A stretch of DNA of 64,000 bases from JAUNSR01 sp036655355 (GTDB lineage Bacteria > Bacteroidota > Bacteroidia > Bacteroidales > JAUNSR01): the NCBI GenBank assembly GCA_036655355.1, contig JAVVQG010000002.1, positions 186,001-250,000 on the forward strand, in the 5' to 3' direction. Below the pieces are notes generated by a model. The model was not told where the DNA came from, searched no databases, and was given only the letters and a program-made list of their open reading frames with translations. The position numbers were made by a program, and so were the translations under genes. Below are positions 46,106 through 54,083 of this stretch, in pieces. Numbering within the stretch: the first letter of the stretch is position 1; every line of letters starts with the position of its first letter.

Positions 46106-47866
46106 TTATTTTTCGATGCTTCGTTCACTAATCAGTTCCTTAATCTCTTTCTCAAACTGATAGAACTGCTCTGATTTGTATTCCGAATAGTTCTGCTGTT
46201 TGAACAGGTTGATCATTTTCTTGAAGTAATCCATCACCTCGTTGAAGTTTGTAAAGCGGAAATCCGTGTGACAAACGTCGATGATGAAGTTCAACAGATA
46301 CTGCTGACGCTCAAGCGGCGTTACGGAGTCAACTTTATCGAACGCATCCTGCTGCAGGATTACGAAGTCGATCAATTCCGATTTCCAGAACGTAACGTGG
46401 TATTCTGTCGGTACCCCGTCGTCCCCCAGGATGTTGATCTGTTCGGCGATCTCTTTACCACGAAGCAAACGGGTTTTGATCTCATTCACTTTCGAGGTCC
46501 AGTCTGCCGAGATCAGTTCCGTGATGTATGTTTCGAATTCGGGATACTCGATGTATTTAGAGTATGAATCGATCGGGTTCACGGCCGGATAACGTTTACG
46601 GTCGGCACGCTCCTGCTCAAGGGCGAAGAAACAACGCGCTACCTTTTTGGTATTTTCCGTTACCGGTTCTTTCAAGTTACCCCCTGCCGGAGATACCGTT
46701 CCGATAAAGGTGATTGATCCGGTATTACCATTATTCAGCTCAACATATCCCGCACGTCCGTAGAAGTTCGAGATAATCGCCGAAAGGTCCATCGGGAAGG
46801 CATCCGGTCCGGGAAGTTCTTCCAAACGGTTGGACATCTCACGAAGCGCCTGTGCCCAACGCGATGTCGAATCGGCCATCAAAAGCACTTTCAATCCCAT
46901 CGAACGGTAGTATTCGGCCAGCGTCATCGCCGTATAAACGGATGCCTCACGGGCAGCTACCGGCATGTTAGAAGTGTTGGCGATGATGATGGTACGTTCC
47001 ATCAACGGACGACCGGTATGCGGGTCAACCAACTCAGGGAACTCGGTGAAGATCTCCACCACCTCGTTGGCACGCTCACCACAAGCCGCGATGATTACGA
47101 TATCCGCTTCGGCCTGTTTAGAGATCGCATGCTGTAGCACGGTTTTTCCCGTACCGAAAGGTCCCGGAATGAATCCCGTACCCCCTTCAACGATCGGATT
47201 CACCGTATCGATCGTACGAACTCCTGTTTCCAGCAATTTGAACGGACGCGGTTTCTCTTTATAATGGGTAACGGCTTTCTTAACCGGCCATTTCTGAATC
47301 ATATTCAGTTCGTGATCCTTACCGGCTTCGTCAGTCAGAACGGCGATGATCTTATAGATGTTGTATTCGCCCTCTTCAACAATGCTTTTTACCGTATAAG
47401 TACCTTCGAAAGTGAAGGGAACCATGATTTTCAACGGCTGGAAGTTTTCAATCACTTCACCCAGGAAGTCAGCGGCTTTCACTTTATCGCCCACCTTGGC
47501 AAGCGGTTTGAAGCCCCATAGTTTTTCCTCATTCAACGGGAATGTATAATCTCCGCGCTGTAGGAATACCCCTTCCATTTTATCCAGGTCATTCTGAAGA
47601 CCATCGTAGTTGCGTGACAACATACCCGGACCTAAAGTCACCTCAAGCATGTGGCCTGCGAATTCCACTTCGGCGTCGACCTTTAGTCCGCGGGTACTTT
47701 CAAACACCTGTACATAGGCGTTCTTACCCACAACCTTGATGACCTCGGCCATCAGCTTTGTACCACCGGTTACGATAAAGCAGATTTCATTCTGTGAAAC
47801 AGGACCGTCAACCTCAACAGTTACAAGGTTGGATACAATCCCTTTTACTAATCCTTTTGTAGCCAT
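46106..47866 (-). CDS. atpA: V-type ATPase catalytic subunit A
   Basis: 586 residues from MATKGLVKGIV at 47866. It hydrolyses (or makes) ATP in the A3B3 head. The P-loop GPFGTGKT is at about 235-242, with CGERANEVVEI downstream holding the catalytic Glu. The long V-type 'non-homologous' insert (about 110-200) is present and separates it from F-type beta subunits. Other blocks: MADSTSRWAQALREMSNRL and PVTENTKKVARCFFALEQ. The usual V-type start of the domain order is intact. It follows DUF2764 after 25 bp and precedes atpB by 4 bp. Confidence 0.96.
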   Translation of the reverse strand: MATKGLVKGIVSNLVTVEVDGPVSQNEICFIVTGGTKLMAEVIKVVGKNAYVQVFESTRGLKVDAEVEFAGHMLEVTLGPGMLSRNYDGLQNDLDKMEGVFLQRGDYTFPLNEEKLWGFKPLAKVGDKVKAADFLGEVIENFQPLKIMVPFTFEGTYTVKSIVEEGEYNIYKIIAVLTDEAGKDHELNMIQKWPVKKAVTHYKEKPRPFKLLETGVRTIDTVNPIVEGGTGFIPGPFGTGKTVLQHAISKQAEADIVIIAACGERANEVVEIFTEFPELVDPHTGRPLMERTIIIANTSNMPVAAREASVYTAMTLAEYYRSMGLKVLLMADSTSRWAQALREMSNRLEELPGPDAFPMDLSAIISNFYGRAGYVELNNGNTGSITFIGTVSPAGGNLKEPVTENTKKVARCFFALEQERADRKRYPAVNPIDSYSKYIEYPEFETYITELISADWTSKVNEIKTRLLRGKEIAEQINILGDDGVPTEYHVTFWKSELIDFVILQQDAFDKVDSVTPLERQQYLLNFIIDVCHTDFRFTNFNEVMDYFKKMINLFKQQNYSEYKSEQFYQFEKEIKELISERSIEK

Positions 47867-47891
47867 ATTGTGTAAATACTTATTTATCAAT

Positions 47892-48734
47892 TTATTCAAA
47901 ATCTTCCGGCATCTTCACTTCGCTTTTCAGTCTTGTAACCATTTCGCGTAGTTGTTTTTCGCCGGCTTCTTTATTCAGGGAAGTCCATCGTTCGATAATT
48001 TCCACTTTCAGCAGGTAGGCGAATAAACGCTCTACTGTAAAGTAGTGGAAGAAAGTTTGCTCTTCAAGCCAATTCCATTTCAGCAAGTCGATCTTTCTTT
48101 CGCGCTCCTGAACATCGGCTTCTTCAGCGATGCGTTGTACCGATTCGAGGTAATCGATCGTTCCGGTCAATCCCCAGTCTCTTGCGGAAGAGGAACGAAT
48201 AGCACGCGCTACTTCATTCTCTCCTACGATAAAATTCTGGGCATCGAAGTGAAACTTGCGTGCCGTAGAGGCCACAAGCATGTTATTCACATTCAGGTTG
48301 AACTCAAACCACCGCGACACGAAATTGTTGGAACACTTCAGCGCATACTCGTAATAGAGCGTTGCCAACTGATCTTCCCACAGCACGCCTTCAGACAGAG
48401 ACTGTTCTGCCAGGAAAGATGCCAGGAACGTGTTCAGATAAGTGATTGAGTCTTTTAAACCGGAAAAATCCTCCTCTTTAAGCGCTCTGATAAGCAATTC
48501 TAACTGCTCGGCTTTCAATGACCCGCGATCATCGAGTACGGCTTCTTTATTCTCAAGGTATTTGAGAAGATTAGCATTGTCATATTTGAGAAAGAAGAGG
48601 TCAAACAGTTTACGGTCTGTAGCAGAAAGTTGTTCATAGATCTCCTCTTTGAACTCTTTGACCGTGAACGGAAGCTTATGATCTTCGATGTTTATTTCGG
48701 GGAGTCCTGCAACCAGGCAATAATATTTACTCAT
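47892..48734 (-). CDS. DUF2764 protein of the V-ATPase operon
   Basis: 280 residues from MSKYYCLVAGLPEI at 48734; 16 earlier codons up to 48782 lie in the leader and are not conserved. Helical, no membrane segment. The opening YYCLVAGLP-[ED] is typical of DUF2764, which is found only next to V-ATPase genes, mainly in Bacteroidetes, Chlamydiae and spirochaetes. Its place between E and A is where the C subunit (the collar linking rotor and ring) stands in other operons, and its length and helix content are similar, so it may be a far relative or a replacement of C. This is inference; the structure has to be compared. Confidence 0.85.
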   Translation of the reverse strand: MSKYYCLVAGLPEINIEDHKLPFTVKEFKEEIYEQLSATDRKLFDLFFLKYDNANLLKYLENKEAVLDDRGSLKAEQLELLIRALKEEDFSGLKDSITYLNTFLASFLAEQSLSEGVLWEDQLATLYYEYALKCSNNFVSRWFEFNLNVNNMLVASTARKFHFDAQNFIVGENEVARAIRSSSARDWGLTGTIDYLESVQRIAEEADVQERERKIDLLKWNWLEEQTFFHYFTVERLFAYLLKVEIIERWTSLNKEAGEKQLREMVTRLKSEVKMPEDFE

Positions 48735-48838
48735 AAACATAGTGTTTGGTGATGAAGCGAAGCAATGATCGCAAAAAGGCACTTTCTGGTAACTATAATG
48801 TGATTTTTTTCAAGCGGCACTTCATACATTTTCTTTCT

Positions 48839-49438
48839 TTATTTTGATGCGAAAAGCATCTCCACCAACTGTGGACGAAGGAATTCCTTGAAATAGTTTA
48901 CAAATTCAGCTTCGCCGAACGTTACTTTGTAAGAACCATCCGCAGGAGAGATTGCGAAGTCGGTTTTCAGACCGTTCACCTGTTTAATCTGAACGCCTTT
49001 GTCCAACAAATCTTTCGCCTTTGCTTTAAAGAAGTCAGTCAGGATAGCGGCATCTTCCGTTTCGATTACCAACTCCTCTTTTTTAGCCCATTCGCTTACC
49101 AATGCAAGAATCACCTGCTGCATGAAATGCTGATCATCGGTAGCGGCCTCTACGGCACCGGTTGCTAAACGATCGGTAATCAGGGTAGCCACTTCAGATT
49201 TCAGAGCTTCCACAGATTGTCCGGCATAAAGTTGCAGTTCAGAAATGGTATTCTTCTTAAGCTCTTCCATTTGTTTCTGTGTTTCGGCAATCATCCGTTC
49301 AGACTCTTTCTTTGCTGCCGCTTCGATTTCTTGAGCTTTCTTCTTAGCGTCGGCAAGAATTTGTTCAGCCTGAGCATTTCCTTTCTCTACGCCTTCCTTG
49401 TAGATTTTGTCTGTTAGTTCCTGAATTTTGTTATCCAT
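48839..49438 (-). CDS. atpE: V-type ATPase subunit E (peripheral stalk)
   Basis: 199 residues. The N-terminal half is a long right-handed coiled coil rich in Lys, Glu and Ala (KGNAQAEQILADAKKKAQEI). The C-terminal globular part (about 105-199) holds the head-binding surface. It is the first gene of the operon, with a good promoter at 49511-49541. Subunit E normally pairs with G/H; no such gene is seen, so E may form the stalk alone or with an unlinked partner. Confidence 0.88.
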   Translation of the reverse strand: MDNKIQELTDKIYKEGVEKGNAQAEQILADAKKKAQEIEAAAKKESERMIAETQKQMEELKKNTISELQLYAGQSVEALKSEVATLITDRLATGAVEAATDDQHFMQQVILALVSEWAKKEELVIETEDAAILTDFFKAKAKDLLDKGVQIKQVNGLKTDFAISPADGSYKVTFGEAEFVNYFKEFLRPQLVEMLFASK

Positions 49439-49510
49439 GACCTTTATTATATTTATTCGATTTTGATTTATTTATATGTAATGTTGCAAGAATTTGCATT
49501 TTTACCCGCA

Positions 49511-49541
49511 CAAAGTTAAGATTTTAGAGTTCCCTTCAAAA
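49511..49541 (-). promoter_or_regulatory. Promoter of the V-ATPase operon
   Basis: On the minus strand TTTTG, an 18-bp spacer and TAACTTTG, matching the Bacteroidetes sigma-ABfr consensus TTTG-N19-TAnnTTTG with a spacer one base short. About 70 bp before the atpE start. Confidence 0.65.
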
Positions 49542-49627
49542 TTACAGGTTCGAATTTTGTGTTTATAATTTATGAAATATGTTAAGGGGCAGAAAAGTGC
49601 ATTCCGAATGACCAAAATTTTAAACTT

Positions 49628-50806
49628 TCAGAACAATTCCTGCAGATCCTCCGGAAAATTAGTTAATTGTTCAACCCCCTCCTGATGCACTGCGAACGTG
49701 TTTTCCACCCCAACCGCTCCCACACCCGGAATTACGAATTTGGGCTCTAATGCAAAAGTCATTCCCACTTTCAGCAGGTGTTGGGAACGGGGGGTGATGA
49801 CGGGAAGTTCATTGATTTCAATCCCCACGCCATGCCCGATAAAGGCAGCTTGCTGGTTGTGACCCATGAAATATGCCTCGAGATTTTTCTCCTTTACCAT
49901 CTCCAAGGCAACGGCATACAGATCTTTCACCGCCACACCCGGTTTCGCCATTATTTTGATCGCTTCTTGGATTGCTACCGACAGCCGATGGGCCTCGATC
50001 GCAAGGGGGTTGTTGATTTTATGGATGGCGAAAGTGCGACTCATATCGGTCATGTATCCGTTGAAATTACCACCCAGATCGATCATCAGACTCATACCGG
50101 GTCGCAACACCGTGCCATTGGCCCCCATCGGAAGACTGGGATCGATCCCCTCGCCTCCCATCGAAAAGTCGTAAGGAGAGGGATTATCAGCATTATCGCC
50201 GGCAAGAACGCTTCCCGTATAGGTTTCCATACTCGATCCGAATATCCGGAACAACCCCAGGTTACCCAATTGACGGCCGATGTATTCTAACTCGGAACTC
50301 ATCTCCAGATCCGTCATCCCCTCTTCGAATACAGCACTGACGTGGCTATACATCGCATCGTGACGGCGCCCCGATTCACGCATCTTCTCCAATTCGTAAT
50401 CGCTCTTCACGGCACGTACCTCTCGAATTAGCGGGGTGCCGTTCCGCTTTTCAATTTCCGGAAACAGAGATGCCAGACGGTTGTATTCCGTATAAGAAAG
50501 GGAATCCGCCTCAAGGGCGATATTGGTTTGAGGAAAACGGTTCAACGAGGTCAGTTGTGCAACCATCTCTTCCGGTTTGCGGATATAATAAAGCGTGCCG
50601 GCAAGAAAACCGAAGGGACGACGCACGAAGAAAACCGGCTCTTCGTCCGATGTAAAAAAGGCGAATCCGTTGAATACGCGTCCCGAAGCGTAATAAAGAT
50701 TAACGGAAGAGGTGAGCAGCAATGCTTCGGTTCCCTGTTCTTTCATCGCATCTTGAATCTTTTTCCAACGAATGCGGAGTTCAGGTAGAATTTCTTTTGA
50801 GTACAT
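49628..50806 (-). CDS. M24-family metallopeptidase (Xaa-Pro peptidase-like)
   Basis: 392 residues: an N-terminal creatinase-like domain (1-135) and a pita-bread catalytic domain. The five metal ligands of M24 can be read: the two Asp in MIDLGGNFNGYMTDMSRTF, His in FIGHGVGIEINELP, Glu in FALEPKFVIPG, and Glu in GVENTFAVHQEG. No signal peptide. Family members remove or split Xaa-Pro bonds; others act as creatinases, so the exact substrate is open. It is a single gene upstream of the V-ATPase operon on the same strand but separated by that operon's own promoter. Confidence 0.9.
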   Translation of the reverse strand: MYSKEILPELRIRWKKIQDAMKEQGTEALLLTSSVNLYYASGRVFNGFAFFTSDEEPVFFVRRPFGFLAGTLYYIRKPEEMVAQLTSLNRFPQTNIALEADSLSYTEYNRLASLFPEIEKRNGTPLIREVRAVKSDYELEKMRESGRRHDAMYSHVSAVFEEGMTDLEMSSELEYIGRQLGNLGLFRIFGSSMETYTGSVLAGDNADNPSPYDFSMGGEGIDPSLPMGANGTVLRPGMSLMIDLGGNFNGYMTDMSRTFAIHKINNPLAIEAHRLSVAIQEAIKIMAKPGVAVKDLYAVALEMVKEKNLEAYFMGHNQQAAFIGHGVGIEINELPVITPRSQHLLKVGMTFALEPKFVIPGVGAVGVENTFAVHQEGVEQLTNFPEDLQELF

Positions 50807-50845
50807 AAGTATATCTCTTGTTTATAGTTGATTTCATGGAAAAAA

Positions 50846-50853
50846 CAAATGTA
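50846..50853 (-). promoter_or_regulatory. Putative -7 box for the M24 peptidase gene
   Basis: Minus-strand TACATTTG fits TAnnTTTG, 39 bp before the start codon. No clear -33 box. Confidence 0.35.
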
Positions 50854-51022
50854 AAAATTTTCACCGATCTCCTTGTTTCAGAGGAGTTAAAACTGAACCG
50901 GATTCTCTTTTTATGCAACAGCCCTTGTGGTGAGCTTTGTATTGCCGACGCTACGGCGCGAGGTTAAACAAAATCACCAAAAGCGATGTTATTCCATTGA
51001 AACCTTCTAAATGCGTATGATT

Positions 51023-51466
51023 ATGAAAAAAATCGGATTCGTGCTTTTTGCACTGCTGCTGTTTAACTTTTCGTTTGCAAACGACTACAGCCAGGATAAA
51101 ATCAGAAATGCTAAATTCTCTGATCTTCCTCAGATGTCTCAAGACTTCATCAAGAAATACCTCTCTACGCTGACAATTGAAGAGATTACCGTTGAAGGTA
51201 CCCGCAAGGCCGAAGTGGATTTTACGGACGGAACCGATCTGGAGTTCGGGAAAGACGGTTATTGGCGCACCATCGAAAATGAGCGCGGTATTCCGCTGAC
51301 CCACCTACAGATGCTTCCGGGACAGATGCTGACGAGCCTGAAAGATGATTTCGGCCAATACGTGATTAAGGAAGTTGAACGCAAAGACGTCCTTTACGAG
51401 GTTGAACTGATGGGTAAGAAAGAGATTAAGATCCGATACGACCTCAACGGCCAGTATCTCTATTGA
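51023..51466 (+). CDS. Periplasmic PepSY-like protein (PF11396 type)
   Basis: 147 residues from MKKIGFVLF at 51023 (51011 also in frame). Signal peptide ending at about residue 19 (FSFAN). The rest is one PepSY-like domain of the small Bacteroidetes type: LPQMSQDFIKKYLSTLTIEEI, VDFTDGTDLEFGKDGYWRTIE and EVELMGKKEIKIRYDLNGQYL show the repeated 'helix, then D-G-x-x-I-x-F' pattern. Such proteins are secreted and thought to inhibit or bind partner proteins; no partner is suggested here. A strong hairpin follows. Confidence 0.85.
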   Translation: MKKIGFVLFALLLFNFSFANDYSQDKIRNAKFSDLPQMSQDFIKKYLSTLTIEEITVEGTRKAEVDFTDGTDLEFGKDGYWRTIENERGIPLTHLQMLPGQMLTSLKDDFGQYVIKEVERKDVLYEVELMGKKEIKIRYDLNGQYLY

Positions 51467-51488
51467 AAAATTGTTTGTTGCTGTTTGT

Positions 51489-51523
51489 GAAAGGGGCGCT
51501 CCTTCCGGGGAGACGCCCCTTTC
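51489..51523 (+). terminator. Terminator after the PepSY-like gene
   Basis: 10-bp perfect stem GAAAGGGGCG / CGCCCCTTTC, 22 bp after the stop, followed by TTACGTTT. The 200 bp from here to the GH3 gene hold no gene and no clear promoter. Confidence 0.75.
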
Positions 51524-51725
51524 TTACGTTTAGCACCTCCGATTTAACAAGATTAAATCTTTCACTTCATTAAACTATTTTCTTTCCCTGCAACTAAAAC
51601 TAAACCAAATGCGCGATGTATTGTTCTTTTTTTAGTATGGGCCTTCCGAACCCTTAACAGAGCTTTTCAAATCGTTCGGACTCTTACTGAAATAAGGCAA
51701 ACCCTAAATTAAATATAGATAATCT

Positions 51726-53990
51726 ATGATAAAATTAATCTTGATTTTCTGTGGCTTATCATTGATATTCTCGGGATGTGTGAAAAACAAAGATGAAAAC
51801 ACATCAGATAATAAAACGGCAGGCACGAACTACGATGCGGTGGATCGCAGAGTGGATTCTTTGATGAGGCTGATGACACTGGAGGATAAAATCGGACAAT
51901 TGGTATTGTTCACCAGCAACTGGGACGTAACGGGTCCGGTTATGAATGCCAACAACCTGGCAGATATCCGCACCGGAATGATCGGCAATGTGTTCAACGC
52001 ACATACCGTTACCTACAACCGCGAGTTGCAACGTATCGCCGTGGAAGAGAGTCCCCGTAAAATCCCCCTCCTGTTCGGTTACGACGTGATTCACGGACAC
52101 AAAACCATTTTCCCGCTCTCATTGGGTGAAGCCGCCTCTTGGGATTTGGAAGCGATAGAGAAAAGTGCCCGCATCTCCGCGATCGAAGCGGCTGCAGCCG
52201 GTATCAACTGGACATTCGCTCCGATGTGCGACGTTTCGGTAGAGCCGCGATGGGGACGCATCTCCGAAGGGGCCGGCGAAGACCCTTACCTGGGTTCACT
52301 GATCGCCAAAGCACGCGTGAAGGGTTTTCAGGGAGATAAAAACGACTTGAGCGATCCGTTCACAATCCTGGCCTGTGTGAAGCATTTCGCAGCCTACGGT
52401 GCTCCTTATGCCGGACGCGATTACAACATGGTGGACATGTCACCCCACATGTTCGCGGATTTCTACCTCCCTCCTTACAAGGCCGCTCTCGAACAAGGCG
52501 CGATGAGCGTCATGGCTTCCTTTAATGATTTCGACTTCGTTCCGGCTACGGCCAGCAAATACCTGCAAACAGAGGTATTACGCAATCAACTCGGTTTCGA
52601 AGGCTTCGTGGTGACCGACTACACCGGTATCCCCGAACTGGTATTCCATGGGGTAGCTGAAAATGACTCCGTAGCGGGCATCGAAGCGATCAATGCCGGT
52701 ATCGACATGGACATGGAAGGCGCCGTATTCTACAAATACCTCAAAGGACAGGTGAAAAGCGGAGCTGTGAAGGAGTCGCAGGTAGATGAAGCATGCAAAC
52801 GCATCCTACGGGTTAAATTCTTACTCGGACTATTCGACGACCCTTACCGATACCTCAATGAGGAGAATGAAAAGAATCTGATCTACCACAAAGATCACCT
52901 GCAGGCCGCATACGACGTAGCCGTACGCAGCATGGTATTGCTGAAGAATGCCAATGAGATCCTGCCGTTGAAGAAAGGTGAGAAACTCGCCGTGATCGGT
53001 GAACTGGCCAATAGCAAACGTGACCTGCTCGGTTCGTGGAAAGCTGCCGGTGATTGGGATCAGATGACTACCGTGCTCGATGAAATGAAAGCGTATAACG
53101 GCGAGGAGAACATCATCTATGCCGAAGGGGTAAAGAGCGTAGGCGACGACCGAAGCCAGTTCGACGCAGCCATGAAAGCAGCGGCGAAGGCGGATAAGAT
53201 CGTATACGTATTGGGCGAAAACTGGGAGTGGACCGGTGAGGCTGCGAGCCGCACCGACCTCTCTATCCCCGGCGTGCAGAGTGAATTACTTGAAAAACTC
53301 GCCACATTGAAGAAACCGATCGTATTGGTTTTGATGAATGGCCGTCCACTGACGCTGGTTCGCGAAAGTGAACTCGCCTCTTCCCTTCTCGAAGTATGGT
53401 ATCCCGGTACGATGGGCGGCAAGGCGGTAAGCGACGTATTGTTCGGTCTCTACAACCCATCGGGCAAATTACCGATGACCTTCCCGCGCACGCTGGGCCA
53501 AGTGCCGATCTTCTATTGGGAAAAGAGTACCGGAAGACCGATCGATCCCGCTCAACCCGATTTGAAATATAAATCAAGATACATCGACTCTCCGAACGAA
53601 CCGTTGTACACGTTCGGCTTCGGTCTGAGCTACACCACATTCACCTATTCAGACATGAAAGTGTCCGATCAAACCCTGACGGACGCAAAACCGGTGAAAC
53701 TGAGCGTAATGGTGACCAACTCGGGTAAATACGACGGCGAAGAGGTAGTTGAACTTTATTACCACGACGTGGTGGCCAGCGTGACCAGACCGATGCGATT
53801 GCTTTGCGGTTTCCAAAAGATCATGCTCAAAGCGGGCGAAAGCAAAACCGTCGAGTTCGACATCACACCCGAGATGTTCGCTTTCCATAACCGTGAAATG
53901 CAATACGGAACCGAACCGGGCGATTTCAACCTCTTCGTTGGAGGAAACCTGAATGAATCGCTGGTAACCAGAATCACCTATAAGAAATAG
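51726..53990 (+). CDS. GH3 beta-glucosidase, lipoprotein, PUL 2
   Basis: 754 residues, the normal length of three-domain GH3 beta-glucosidases. Lipoprotein signal with lipobox FSGC (Cys18). The TIM barrel (about 40-370) has the nucleophile D298 in FVVTDYTGI and the substrate-binding blocks FAPMCDVSVEPRWGR and GEDPYLGS and KHF. The sandwich domain (about 400-620) follows with NGRPLTL, and a C-terminal fibronectin-like domain ends the protein (YTFGFGLSYTTF, EVVELYYHD). Placed with a GH144 endo-glucanase, it most likely trims beta-1,2-linked gluco-oligosaccharides to glucose in the periplasm, as described for a Parabacteroides distasonis GH3 enzyme; specificity is inferred from context. Confidence 0.92.
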   Translation: MIKLILIFCGLSLIFSGCVKNKDENTSDNKTAGTNYDAVDRRVDSLMRLMTLEDKIGQLVLFTSNWDVTGPVMNANNLADIRTGMIGNVFNAHTVTYNRELQRIAVEESPRKIPLLFGYDVIHGHKTIFPLSLGEAASWDLEAIEKSARISAIEAAAAGINWTFAPMCDVSVEPRWGRISEGAGEDPYLGSLIAKARVKGFQGDKNDLSDPFTILACVKHFAAYGAPYAGRDYNMVDMSPHMFADFYLPPYKAALEQGAMSVMASFNDFDFVPATASKYLQTEVLRNQLGFEGFVVTDYTGIPELVFHGVAENDSVAGIEAINAGIDMDMEGAVFYKYLKGQVKSGAVKESQVDEACKRILRVKFLLGLFDDPYRYLNEENEKNLIYHKDHLQAAYDVAVRSMVLLKNANEILPLKKGEKLAVIGELANSKRDLLGSWKAAGDWDQMTTVLDEMKAYNGEENIIYAEGVKSVGDDRSQFDAAMKAAAKADKIVYVLGENWEWTGEAASRTDLSIPGVQSELLEKLATLKKPIVLVLMNGRPLTLVRESELASSLLEVWYPGTMGGKAVSDVLFGLYNPSGKLPMTFPRTLGQVPIFYWEKSTGRPIDPAQPDLKYKSRYIDSPNEPLYTFGFGLSYTTFTYSDMKVSDQTLTDAKPVKLSVMVTNSGKYDGEEVVELYYHDVVASVTRPMRLLCGFQKIMLKAGESKTVEFDITPEMFAFHNREMQYGTEPGDFNLFVGGNLNESLVTRITYKK

Positions 53991-54024
53991 TTAACCTGCC
54001 GATGAATAAAGAAGGCTTTTAAGA

Positions 54025-54054
54025 TTGAAATTAATACGGTTGAAATTAATACGG
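54025..54054 (+). repeat. 15-bp tandem repeat upstream of the GH144 gene
   Basis: TTGAAATTAATACGG occurs twice back to back (54025-54039, 54040-54054), with a third start (TTGAAT) following. It lies 30 bp before the GH144 start. Confidence 0.85.
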
Positions 54055-54083
54055 TTGAATATTGTTAGGTAAAAACAACTAGG

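Noticed and set aside
49545..49570. T-loop-like sequence AGGTTCGAATT suggesting a tRNA
   Set aside because: No acceptor stem, D-arm or anticodon arm can be folded around it.
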